Shown piece after piece: positions 57,980 through 64,000 of a stretch of DNA of 64,000 nt. The stretch is from positions 1,302,001 to 1,366,000 of the forward strand of contig NZ_JAUSWV010000002.1 in the NCBI RefSeq assembly GCF_030815485.1. Reading direction: 5' to 3'. Origin of the DNA: Streptomyces rishiriensis. GTDB taxonomy: Bacteria > Actinomycetota > Actinomycetes > Streptomycetales > Streptomycetaceae. Both the position numbers and the translations under genes were made by a program. Numbering within the stretch: the stretch's first letter is position 1; each line of letters opens with the position of its first letter. The notes beneath the pieces were generated by a model. The model searched no databases and was not told the origin of the DNA. It saw only the letters and a list, made by a program, of their open reading frames with translations.

Positions 57980-58840
57980 ATGCAGCACGGTCCCGCGGTG
58001 CGCCGCCGAAAGCTGGGCGCCGAACTGCGCAATCTTCGTGCCCAGGCGGGGCTCACCAGTGGCGAGGCGGCCCGGCTCGTGGGCTGGCACCAGTCCAAGG
58101 TGAGCCGCATCGAGACGGGTGTCAGCGGATCGAAACCGGCCGATGTGCGGTTACTCCTCGACGCCTACGGTGTCGCCGATCCGCAGCTGCGGGAGCTGAT
58201 GACGGCGCTGGCGGGCGCCGAGGGCAGCGGCGGTCGGGACCACTGGTGGCACGCCTACCGCGGGGTGCTGCCGCCCGCCTACCGGGACTTCATCAGTCTG
58301 GAGTCCCAGGCGAGCGCGATGCGCACCCTGGAGACGACGGTGGTACCGGGGCTGCTGCAGACGCCCGAGTACGCACGCGCGGTGACCAGGGCGGCCGTGG
58401 AGGGGGGCGACGAGGATCAGCTCGACACCCTGGTCGAGGTGCGGCTGGCCCGCCAGGACGTGCTGCGCGCGCAGCCGCCGCTGGAACTGCGCGCGGTACT
58501 GGACGAGGCGGTCCTGCGGCGGGAGGTGGGCGGGCCCGAGGTGATGGCACGACAGCTCGGCCGGCTCGTGGAGGCCGCCCGCTTGCCCCAGGTTCGGCTC
58601 CAGGTGCTGCCGTTCGCCGCCGGAGCGCACATCGGGGTAACTGGCCCTTTCGTTATCTTTTCATTTTCGCGCACTTCTGATCTGGACGTGGTTGTTCTCG
58701 ACCACTTGACGAGTAGCCTCTATCTCGAACGGAAAGAAGACCTCCAGGCTTACACCGAGGCCTTCAACGTCCTTCGGGCGCACGCCCTTTCGCCCGGGGA
58801 CTCATCGGATTACATCGCCGCGATAGCCGACGGCGCGTAA
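57980..58840 (+). CDS. XRE-family regulator with DUF5753 domain
   Basis: A 286-residue helix-turn-helix protein of the WhiJ-like group. The N-terminal HTH (about 10-65) reads LGAELRNLRAQAGLTSGEAARLVGWHQSKVSRIETG; the DUF5753 domain (about 95-275) includes ISLESQASAMRTLETTVVPGLLQTPEYARA and VLPFAAGAHIGVTGPFVIFSF. It is followed after 9 bases by a DUF397 gene and is divergent from the ATPase-like gene, the classic trio of Streptomyces developmental regulators. ATG 57980 follows AAGGAGCAGTCC. The codons near 58640-58700 are AT-richer than usual. Confidence 0.93.
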   Translation: MQHGPAVRRRKLGAELRNLRAQAGLTSGEAARLVGWHQSKVSRIETGVSGSKPADVRLLLDAYGVADPQLRELMTALAGAEGSGGRDHWWHAYRGVLPPAYRDFISLESQASAMRTLETTVVPGLLQTPEYARAVTRAAVEGGDEDQLDTLVEVRLARQDVLRAQPPLELRAVLDEAVLRREVGGPEVMARQLGRLVEAARLPQVRLQVLPFAAGAHIGVTGPFVIFSFSRTSDLDVVVLDHLTSSLYLERKEDLQAYTEAFNVLRAHALSPGDSSDYIAAIADGA

Positions 58841-58849
58841 GGAGGCACC

Positions 58850-59092
58850 ATGTCCGCACCCCCGCGGAACGTACCTTCCAGTACCGATCCCGATCACCTC
58901 CCGGATGTGCGGTGGCTGCGCAGCAGCTACAGCACGGGAGCGAACAACTGCGTGGAGACGGCCCGGCCGGGCTCCGGCCCATGGTCCGGCCTGCTCGCCG
59001 TACGCGACTCCAAGGACCCGGCCGGACCCGCCCTGCTCTTCTCCCCCGAGAGCTGGTCGGGCTTCACGGCCGCGTTCTCGCGGGCCCGCTGA
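58850..59092 (+). CDS. DUF397 domain protein
   Basis: An 80-residue protein with the DUF397 pattern: VRWLRSSYSTGANNCVETA (about 20-38), LLAVRDSKDPAGPALLFSPESWSGF (48-72). These small proteins work with the preceding XRE/DUF5753 regulator in Streptomyces and behave in several cases as its partner or antagonist. ATG 58850 is preceded by AAGGAGGCACC and lies 9 bases past the XRE stop. No further downstream gene on this strand until bioB. Confidence 0.92.
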   Translation: MSAPPRNVPSSTDPDHLPDVRWLRSSYSTGANNCVETARPGSGPWSGLLAVRDSKDPAGPALLFSPESWSGFTAAFSRAR

Positions 59093-59138
59093 CCGCACCG
59101 CAACCGTCAGGGGCGGTCCACGGCCGTGTCACGCCGAC

Positions 59139-60266
59139 TCATGGTCGTGTTTCGCCGATCACCCGTACAGCGCGTTCCAGCTCGGCCCCGGAGAGGTCCG
59201 CACGCGCGGTCAGCCTGAGGCGTGAGATGCCGTCGGGCACGGAGGGAGGACGGAAGCAGCCCACGGCCAGGCCTGCCGACCGGCAGTCCGCCGCCCAGCG
59301 CACGGCCCCCTCCGGGGACGGCGCACGCACGGAGACGACCGCGGCGTCCGGACGCACCGCCGCCAGGCCCGCGGCCGTCAGGCGCGCGTGCAGCTCGGCC
59401 GCCACCGCACGCGCGCGTGCCGCGCGCCGCGGCTCCCGGCGCAGCAGCCGGAGCGCGGCCAGCGCCGCGCCCGCCGCCGCCGGGGCCAGGCCCGTGTCGA
59501 AGATGAACGTCCGGGCCGCGTTCACCAGATGCCCGATCACCCGCGCGGGACCCAGCACGGCGCCGCCCTGGCTGCCCAGCGACTTGGACAGCGTCACCGT
59601 GACGACGACGTCGTCGGCGCCCGCCAGACCCGCCGCGTACGGAGCGCCCTGCCCGCCGTCCCCGAGCACGCCGAGCCCGTGGGCGTCGTCGACGACCAGC
59701 CCGGCGCCGTACTCGCGGCAGGCGGCCGCCAGGGCGGCCAGCGGGGCGGCGTCGCCGTCGACCGAGAAGACCGTGTCGGAGACGGCCACGGCCGGGCCCT
59801 CGTGCGTGCCGAGCGCCTTGCGCACCGCGTCCGGGTCGGCGTGCCCGACGACCTGGGTGGTGCCGCGGGCCAGCCGGCAGCCGTCGATGAGCGAGGCGTG
59901 GTTGCCCGCGTCGGAGACGATGAGCGACCCGTGCGGGGCCAGCGCGGTGACCGCGGCCAGGTTGGCCGCGTATCCGGAGGAGAAGACGAGGGCCGCCTCG
60001 AAGCCGCAGTGCTCGGCGAGCTCCCGCTCCAGCTCGGCGTGCAGCTCGGTGGTGCCCGTGACGAGCCGCGAGCCGGTCGCGCCGCCGCCCCAGGTCCTGG
60101 CGGCCGCCGCGGCGCCCTCCGTGACCTCGGGGTGGCGGGCGAGGCCCAGGTAGTCGTTGCTCGCCAGGTCAAGGAGCGGCGAGTCGGCCGGGCGGGGCCG
60201 CAGCGTCCGTACGAGTCCGGCCCGGCGCCGCAGCTCCGCCTGCTCGTCGATCCAGCCGAACGCCAT
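59139..60266 (-). CDS. bioF: 8-amino-7-oxononanoate synthase
   Basis: BioF (375 aa) is the PLP enzyme condensing pimeloyl-thioester with alanine in biotin synthesis. It contains NDYLGLARHPEV (37-48), GATGSRLVTGTTELHAELE (62-80), VFSSGYAANLAAV, SDAGNHASLIDGCRLA (118-133), VVDDAHGLGVLG (191-202) and the PLP lysine in TVTLSKSLGSQGG (K228). ATG 60266 has GGAGG 4 bases upstream. It is divergent from bioB with a dyad in between, and the rest of its long upstream frame is antisense to bioB. Confidence 0.93.
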   Translation of the reverse strand: MAFGWIDEQAELRRRAGLVRTLRPRPADSPLLDLASNDYLGLARHPEVTEGAAAAARTWGGGATGSRLVTGTTELHAELERELAEHCGFEAALVFSSGYAANLAAVTALAPHGSLIVSDAGNHASLIDGCRLARGTTQVVGHADPDAVRKALGTHEGPAVAVSDTVFSVDGDAAPLAALAAACREYGAGLVVDDAHGLGVLGDGGQGAPYAAGLAGADDVVVTVTLSKSLGSQGGAVLGPARVIGHLVNAARTFIFDTGLAPAAAGAALAALRLLRREPRRAARARAVAAELHARLTAAGLAAVRPDAAVVSVRAPSPEGAVRWAADCRSAGLAVGCFRPPSVPDGISRLRLTARADLSGAELERAVRVIGETRP

Positions 60267-60326
60267 GGGTCCTCCGGGCTTTTGTAGGTAGCGGACAGAC
60301 ACTAGCGGCCCGGCCGCCCACCCACG

Positions 60327-60344
60327 GTGTGGCAATACCCACAC
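60327..60344. promoter_or_regulatory. Palindrome GTGTGG-CAATAC-CCACAC between bioF and bioB
   Basis: Perfect 6-bp arms with a 6-base centre in the 147-base divergent region. It lies 60 bases from the bioF start and 70 from the bioB start, and a related GGTGTGTTGTGTG stretch follows. It is a good candidate for the operator of a biotin regulator controlling both directions; none is encoded nearby. Confidence 0.55.
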
Positions 60345-60413
60345 GTCGAACCCGGTGTGTTGTGTGATCCCTACCTTGGCCCGGAGCGGGTGCGTAGGAC
60401 AGGATCGGCTCTC

Positions 60414-61661
60414 ATGGACCTGCTGAACACGCTGGTGGACAAGGGGCTTCGGCGCGAGCTGCCGACCCGCGAGGAAGCGCTGGCCGTGCTGGCCACCTCC
60501 GACGACGACGTGCTGGACGTGGTGGCCGCGGCCGGCCGGGTGCGCCGGCAGTGGTTCGGGCGACGGGTGAAACTCAACTACCTGGTCAACCTCAAGTCGG
60601 GGCTGTGCCCCGAGGACTGCTCCTACTGCTCCCAGCGGCTCGGCTCCACGGCCGGGATCCTGAAGTACACCTGGCTCAAGCCGGAGGAGGCCTCCCAGGC
60701 GGCGGCGGCCGGGTTGGCCGGCGGGGCCAAACGGGTCTGTCTGGTGGCGTCCGGGCGTGGTCCGACGGACCGTGACGTGGACCGGGTCGCCGGCACCATC
60801 AAGGCGATCAAGGACCAGAACGAGGGCGTCGAGGTCTGCGCCTGTCTGGGCCTGCTCTCCGACGGTCAGGCCGAACGGCTGCGCGAGGCGGGCGCCGACG
60901 CCTACAACCACAACCTGAACACGTCCGAGGGCACGTACGGGGACATCACGACCACGCACACGTACGCCGACCGGGTGGACACGGTGCAGAAGGCGCACGC
61001 GGCGGGTCTGTCGGCCTGCTCGGGTCTGATCGCCGGCATGGGCGAGTCCGACGAGGACCTGGTGGACGTCGTCTTCTCGCTGCGCGAGCTGGACCCGGAC
61101 TCCGTCCCGGTCAACTTCCTCATCCCGGTCGAGGGCACCCCGCTCGCCAAGGAGTGGAACCTCACCCCGCAGCGCTGTCTGCGCATCCTGGCGATGGTGC
61201 GGTTCGTCTGCCCGGACGTCGAGGTGCGCATCGCGGGTGGCCGCGAGGTCCATCTGCGCACCATGCAGCCCCTCGCCCTGCACCTGGCCAACTCGATCTT
61301 CCTGGGCGACTACCTCACGACCGAGGGCCAGGCCGGCAAGGCCGACCTGGAGATGATCGCGGACGCCGGGTTCGAGGTGGAGGGCGCGGAGCAGGTCACC
61401 CTGCCGGAGCACCGGGCCACGGCGGCCGGGGGCTGCGGGTCCCACGAGGGCGGCGGCTGCGGATCCCACGACGGGACCGGCTGCGGCTCGCACCAGGACT
61501 CCGGCTGCGGCTCGCACGAGGGCGGCGGTGTGTGCGGCTCCGCCCCCGCCGTGACCCCGGCCGCCGCCACGGTCACGGCCGCTGCGGTCGGCGAGGCCCG
61601 TACGGACCTGGTCGCCGTACGCCGCCGTGGCGCCGGCACCGATCTCGCGCCCAATGCCTGA
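60414..61661 (+). CDS. bioB: Biotin synthase with a Cys/His-repeat C-terminal tail
   Basis: BioB (415 aa) inserts sulfur into dethiobiotin. The radical-SAM cysteines are C65, C69 and C72 ([12 protein letters not shown]). C109 and the CAC pair C142/C144 provide auxiliary-cluster positions, and the family core ([32 protein letters not shown]) is normal up to about residue 330. Beyond the usual end it carries four octapeptide repeats of the type GCGSHxxx, with Cys at 341, 349, 357, 365 and His at 344, 352, 360, 368, plus C374, then an Ala-rich end. The tail resembles a metal-binding appendix. First gene of bioB-bioA-bioD; overlaps bioA by 8 bp. Confidence 0.94.
   Translation: MDLLNTLVDKGLRRELPTREEALAVLATSDDDVLDVVAAAGRVRRQWFGRRVKLNYLVNLKSGLCPEDCSYCSQRLGSTAGILKYTWLKPEEASQAAAAGLAGGAKRVCLVASGRGPTDRDVDRVAGTIKAIKDQNEGVEVCACLGLLSDGQAERLREAGADAYNHNLNTSEGTYGDITTTHTYADRVDTVQKAHAAGLSACSGLIAGMGESDEDLVDVVFSLRELDPDSVPVNFLIPVEGTPLAKEWNLTPQRCLRILAMVRFVCPDVEVRIAGGREVHLRTMQPLALHLANSIFLGDYLTTEGQAGKADLEMIADAGFEVEGAEQVTLPEHRATAAGGCGSHEGGGCGSHDGTGCGSHQDSGCGSHEGGGVCGSAPAVTPAAATVTAAAVGEARTDLVAVRRRGAGTDLAPNA
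61434..61536 (+). repeat. 24-base coding tandem repeat inside bioB (GCGSH units)
   Basis: Four in-register copies of a 24-base unit encode GCGSH plus three variable residues. Codons differ between copies (TGCGGGTCCCAC, TGCGGATCCCAC, TGCGGCTCGCAC twice). This indicates the amino-acid pattern is kept while the DNA diverged, so the repeat is not a recent slippage product. Confidence 0.85.
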
Positions 61662-62952
61662 GCCGGCCCGGCTCGGGGTGCCCGAGCTGCTGGAGCTCGA
61701 CCGGCGGCATGTGTGGCATCCGTACGGTCCGATGCCCGGGCGGGTCGAACCGCTCGTCGTGGAGTCGGCGAGCGGGGTACGGCTGCGGCCGGCTGACGGC
61801 TCGGGTGACCTGGTCGACGGCATGGCGTCCTGGTGGTCGGCGATCCACGGCTACAACCACCCGGTGCTCAACGAGGCCGCACGCGAGCAGCTGGGCCGGA
61901 TGAGTCATGTGATGTTCGGCGGGCTCACCCACGAGCCCGCCGTACGCCTGGCGAAGCTCCTTGTCGACATCTCGCCCGACGGTCTGGAGCATGTCTTCCT
62001 CGCCGACTCCGGCTCGGTGTCCGTCGAGGTCGCGGTGAAGATGTGCCTCCAGTACTGGCGCTCGCTGGGCCGCCCCGCCAAACGACGCCTGCTGACCTGG
62101 CGCGGCGGCTACCACGGGGACACCTGGCAGCCGATGTCCGTGTGCGATCCCGAGGGCGGGATGCACGACCTGTGGACCGGGGTGCTGCCCCGGCAGCTCT
62201 TCGTGGACGCGCCTCCGGCGGAGTTCGACGAGGCGTACGCCGAGCTGCTGCGCGAGGCGATCGAGCGGCACGCCGACGAGCTGGCCGCGGTGATCGTGGA
62301 GCCGGTGGTGCAGGGCGCGGGCGGCATGCGGTTCCACTCCCCCGGTTACCTGCGGGTGCTGCGCGAGGCGTGCGACGCGCACGACGTGCTGCTGGTGTTC
62401 GACGAGATCGCGACCGGGTTCGGGCGCACGGGTGCGCTGTTTGCGGCGGAGCATGCCGCGGTGACGCCGGATGTGATGTGCGTCGGCAAGGCGTTGACCG
62501 GCGGCTATCTGACGATGGCGGCGACGCTGTGCACGTCCCGGGTGGCCGACGGGATCTCGCGGGGCGAGGTGCCGGTCCTGGCCCACGGTCCGACGTTCAT
62601 GGGCAATCCGCTCGCCGCGGCCGTCGCCTGTGCCTCGATCGAGCTGCTGCTGGGGCAGGACTGGCTCGCCGAGGTCAAGCGGATCGAGGCGGGACTGCGG
62701 GACGGGCTCGCGGAGGCCGTGGAGATTCCGGGGGTACGGGACGTCCGGGTCCTCGGCGCGATCGGCGTCGTCCAGCTCGACCGGCCCCTCGACGACGCGG
62801 CCATGGCGGCCGCCACCCGGGCCGCCGCGCGCGAGGGCGTCTGGCTGCGGCCGTTCCGGGATCTGATCTACACGATGCCGCCGTACGTCACCGGTGACGC
62901 GGACGTGACACGCATCGCGCGCGCGGTGTGCGCCGCGGCGCGGGAGGGATGA
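61654..62952 (+). CDS. bioA: Adenosylmethionine--8-amino-7-oxononanoate transaminase
   Basis: BioA (432 aa) is the class III aminotransferase making 7,8-diaminopelargonate with SAM as amino donor. It has the family start [11 protein letters not shown] (19-29), [16 protein letters not shown] (55-70), [24 protein letters not shown] (148-163), [15 protein letters not shown] (246-260) and the PLP lysine in VGKALTGGY (K279). ATG 61654 overlaps the end of bioB by 8 bp; bioD follows with a small gap or overlap. Confidence 0.95.
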   Translation: MPEPARLGVPELLELDRRHVWHPYGPMPGRVEPLVVESASGVRLRPADGSGDLVDGMASWWSAIHGYNHPVLNEAAREQLGRMSHVMFGGLTHEPAVRLAKLLVDISPDGLEHVFLADSGSVSVEVAVKMCLQYWRSLGRPAKRRLLTWRGGYHGDTWQPMSVCDPEGGMHDLWTGVLPRQLFVDAPPAEFDEAYAELLREAIERHADELAAVIVEPVVQGAGGMRFHSPGYLRVLREACDAHDVLLVFDEIATGFGRTGALFAAEHAAVTPDVMCVGKALTGGYLTMAATLCTSRVADGISRGEVPVLAHGPTFMGNPLAAAVACASIELLLGQDWLAEVKRIEAGLRDGLAEAVEIPGVRDVRVLGAIGVVQLDRPLDDAAMAAATRAAAREGVWLRPFRDLIYTMPPYVTGDADVTRIARAVCAAAREG

Positions 62953-62954
62953 AC

Positions 62955-63677
62955 ATGCCGATCCTGGTGATCACGGGGACGGGCACGGAGGTCGGCAAGA
63001 CCGTCACGACGGCCGCGATCGCCGCGTCGGCGCTCGCGGCGGGGCGGTCGGTGGCCGTCCTCAAGGCCGCGCAGACCGGCGTACGAGCGGACGAGTGCGG
63101 GGACGCCGACGAGGTGGCCCGGCTCGCGGGCGCGGTGACGACGGCCGAACTGGCCCGCTACCCCGAGCCGTTGGCCCCGGCGACGGCGGCGCGCAGGGCG
63201 GGTATGGCGGCGGTGCGGCCGCAGCACGTGGCGGAGGCGGCGCAGAAACTGGCCGTCGAGCACGACCTGGTGCTCGTCGAGGGTGCGGGCGGGCTGCTCG
63301 TACGGTTCGACGAGGCGGGCGGGTCGCTGGCCGACGCGGCTCAGCTGCTGCGCGCGCCGGTGCTGGTCGTGGCCACGGCGGGCCTGGGCACGCTGAACAC
63401 GACGGAACTGACGGCTCGTGAACTGCGGCGTCGGAGCGTGGAGTTGCTGGGCGTGGTGATCGGCGGCTGGCCGGAGTCCCCCGATCTGGCGTCCCGTTGC
63501 AATGTCGTGGATCTGCCGGAGGTGGCCGGGGCCCCGCTGCTGGGCGCGTTGCCGTCCGGGGTCGGCGCTCTCGCACCCGCCGACTTCCGCACACGGGCGC
63601 CGGGTTGGCTGGCGCCACGGCTGGACGGGACGTGGGAGGCGGAGGCCTTCCGGGAGCGGACCGGTGCGGGGTTCTAG
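62955..63677 (+). CDS. bioD: Dethiobiotin synthetase
   Basis: BioD (240 aa) closes the ureido ring of dethiobiotin using CO2 and ATP. It has the P-loop GTGTEVGKT (8-16), KAAQTGVR (substrate lysine region) and VEGAGGLLVRF (about 112-122). Two ATGs are possible: 62949, which overlaps the bioA stop, and 62955. GGAGGG ends directly at 62948, so only 62955 has proper spacing (6 bases), and it gives the usual MPILVITGTG start. The last 4 bases overlap the convergent LuxR-type gene. Confidence 0.93.
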   Translation: MPILVITGTGTEVGKTVTTAAIAASALAAGRSVAVLKAAQTGVRADECGDADEVARLAGAVTTAELARYPEPLAPATAARRAGMAAVRPQHVAEAAQKLAVEHDLVLVEGAGGLLVRFDEAGGSLADAAQLLRAPVLVVATAGLGTLNTTELTARELRRRSVELLGVVIGGWPESPDLASRCNVVDLPEVAGAPLLGALPSGVGALAPADFRTRAPGWLAPRLDGTWEAEAFRERTGAGF

Positions 63678-64000
63678 ACGTCGTCCGCGTCCGCGAGCAG
63701 CCGTACGAGTTCGATGCGGGAGCGGATGTCGAGACGGGTGAAGACGCCCCGCAGATGATGGTCGATGGTGCGGGGGCTGAGGGCGAGGCGGGCGGCGATC
63801 TCGCGGTTCGTGGCGCCGTCGGCCGCCATCCGGGCGACCAGGAGCTGCTGGGCGGTCAGGTGGGCCGTCCCGCGCCGGTCACCGCGGGCGGGGGCCGCGG
63901 GGGCGCCCAGCGCCCGCAGTTCGGCGCGGGCGCTCTCGGCGCAGTGCGGGGCGTCGAAGGACTCGAACGCCGCCATGGCACTGTGCAGCCGGTCGCGGGC
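63674..64000 (-). CDS. LuxR-type regulator, C-terminal part, cut by the window edge
   Basis: The 108 visible residues end in a LuxR helix-turn-helix: HLTAQQLLVARMAADGATNREIAARLALSPRTIDHHLRGVFTRLDIRSRIELVRLL. The region before it (RLHSAMAAFESFDAPHCAESARAELRALG) resembles the helical repeats of large AAA-ATPase LuxR (LAL-type) regulators, so the full gene is probably much longer and starts beyond 64000. Convergent with bioD, overlapping it by 4 bp. A link to biotin is not implied. Confidence 0.85.
   Translation of the reverse strand, partial: ARDRLHSAMAAFESFDAPHCAESARAELRALGAPAAPARGDRRGTAHLTAQQLLVARMAADGATNREIAARLALSPRTIDHHLRGVFTRLDIRSRIELVRLLADADDV

Noticed and set aside
59139..61823. 894-codon minus-strand frame as one giant BioF fusion
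   Set aside because: Only the part up to 60266 is BioF; the remainder is antisense to bioB and the normal BioF start has a ribosome-binding site.

Overview
The window is about 70% G+C with the codon bias, frequent GTG/TTG starts and 4-bp stop/start overlaps typical of Streptomyces. Gene content agrees: XRE/DUF397 pairs, SpoIIE-type phosphatases, MurT/GatD, a ydaO-type riboswitch in front of an NlpC/P60 gene, and dimethylargininase next to ornithine aminotransferase. From memory, the order (acyl-CoA dehydrogenases, ATP-dependent ligase, aldehyde dehydrogenase, pfkA, rocD, urease, bio genes) resembles part of a Streptomyces coelicolor chromosome arm; this was not checked by a search. No tRNA, rRNA, CRISPR array, intact insertion sequence or prophage was seen.

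Layout. 1-3.7 kb: a partial membrane protein, then a cobalamin riboswitch driving the cobalt ECF transporter cbiM-cbiN-cbiQ-cbiO. 3.8-8.4 kb: an AhpD-like protein, a methyltransferase-NUDIX fusion, two secreted enzymes (phosphodiester glycosidase and glycerophosphodiesterase-like) and a tiny membrane protein. 8.5-19.4 kb: an operon of two acyl-CoA dehydrogenases and a quinone oxidoreductase, an XRE-cupin regulator divergent from a TrxR-like oxidoreductase, an ATP-dependent DNA ligase overlapping a NUDIX gene, an aldehyde dehydrogenase, and a third acyl-CoA dehydrogenase divergent from a TetR regulator. 19.6-24.9 kb: peptide deformylase, murT-gatD (lipid II amidation), pfkA, a CtaG-like protein and a small membrane protein. 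24.9-29 kb: an operon in which a LytTR response regulator and a LytS-type kinase bracket a sodium:solute symporter and its small partner. 29-31.8 kb: an Lrp regulator, ddaH and rocD (methylarginine and ornithine catabolism). 31.9-35.7 kb: two PAS/SpoIIE phosphatases.

35.7-47.3 kb is a secreted polymorphic-toxin-like locus on the minus strand. It has a three-LamG exported protein, an RHS-repeat protein split by a one-base frameshift at a C4 run, a roughly 270-residue unrecognised C-terminal domain, and a small acidic protein in the usual immunity-gene position. 47.6-50 kb: a PlsC acyltransferase and a secreted tripeptidyl-aminopeptidase-like hydrolase, separated by a strong terminator. 50.1-54.8 kb: urease ureA-B-C-F-G-D without ureE. 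54.9-56.1 kb: ruins of a TetR gene and a divergent membrane-export gene. 56.4-57.1 kb: c-di-AMP riboswitch and secreted NlpC/P60 hydrolase. 57.3-59.1 kb: an ATPase/XRE/DUF397 trio. 59.1-63.7 kb: biotin genes bioF (minus) and bioB-bioA-bioD (plus); BioB carries a Cys/His repeat tail. The right edge cuts a LuxR-type regulator.

The observations I rate highest are two copies of a ~170-bp element with inverted ends, each placed directly behind a stop codon in the same orientation to its gene (19450-19619 and 57058-57226); the RHS/LamG locus with its unassigned C-terminal domain; and the period-8 Cys/His tail of BioB.
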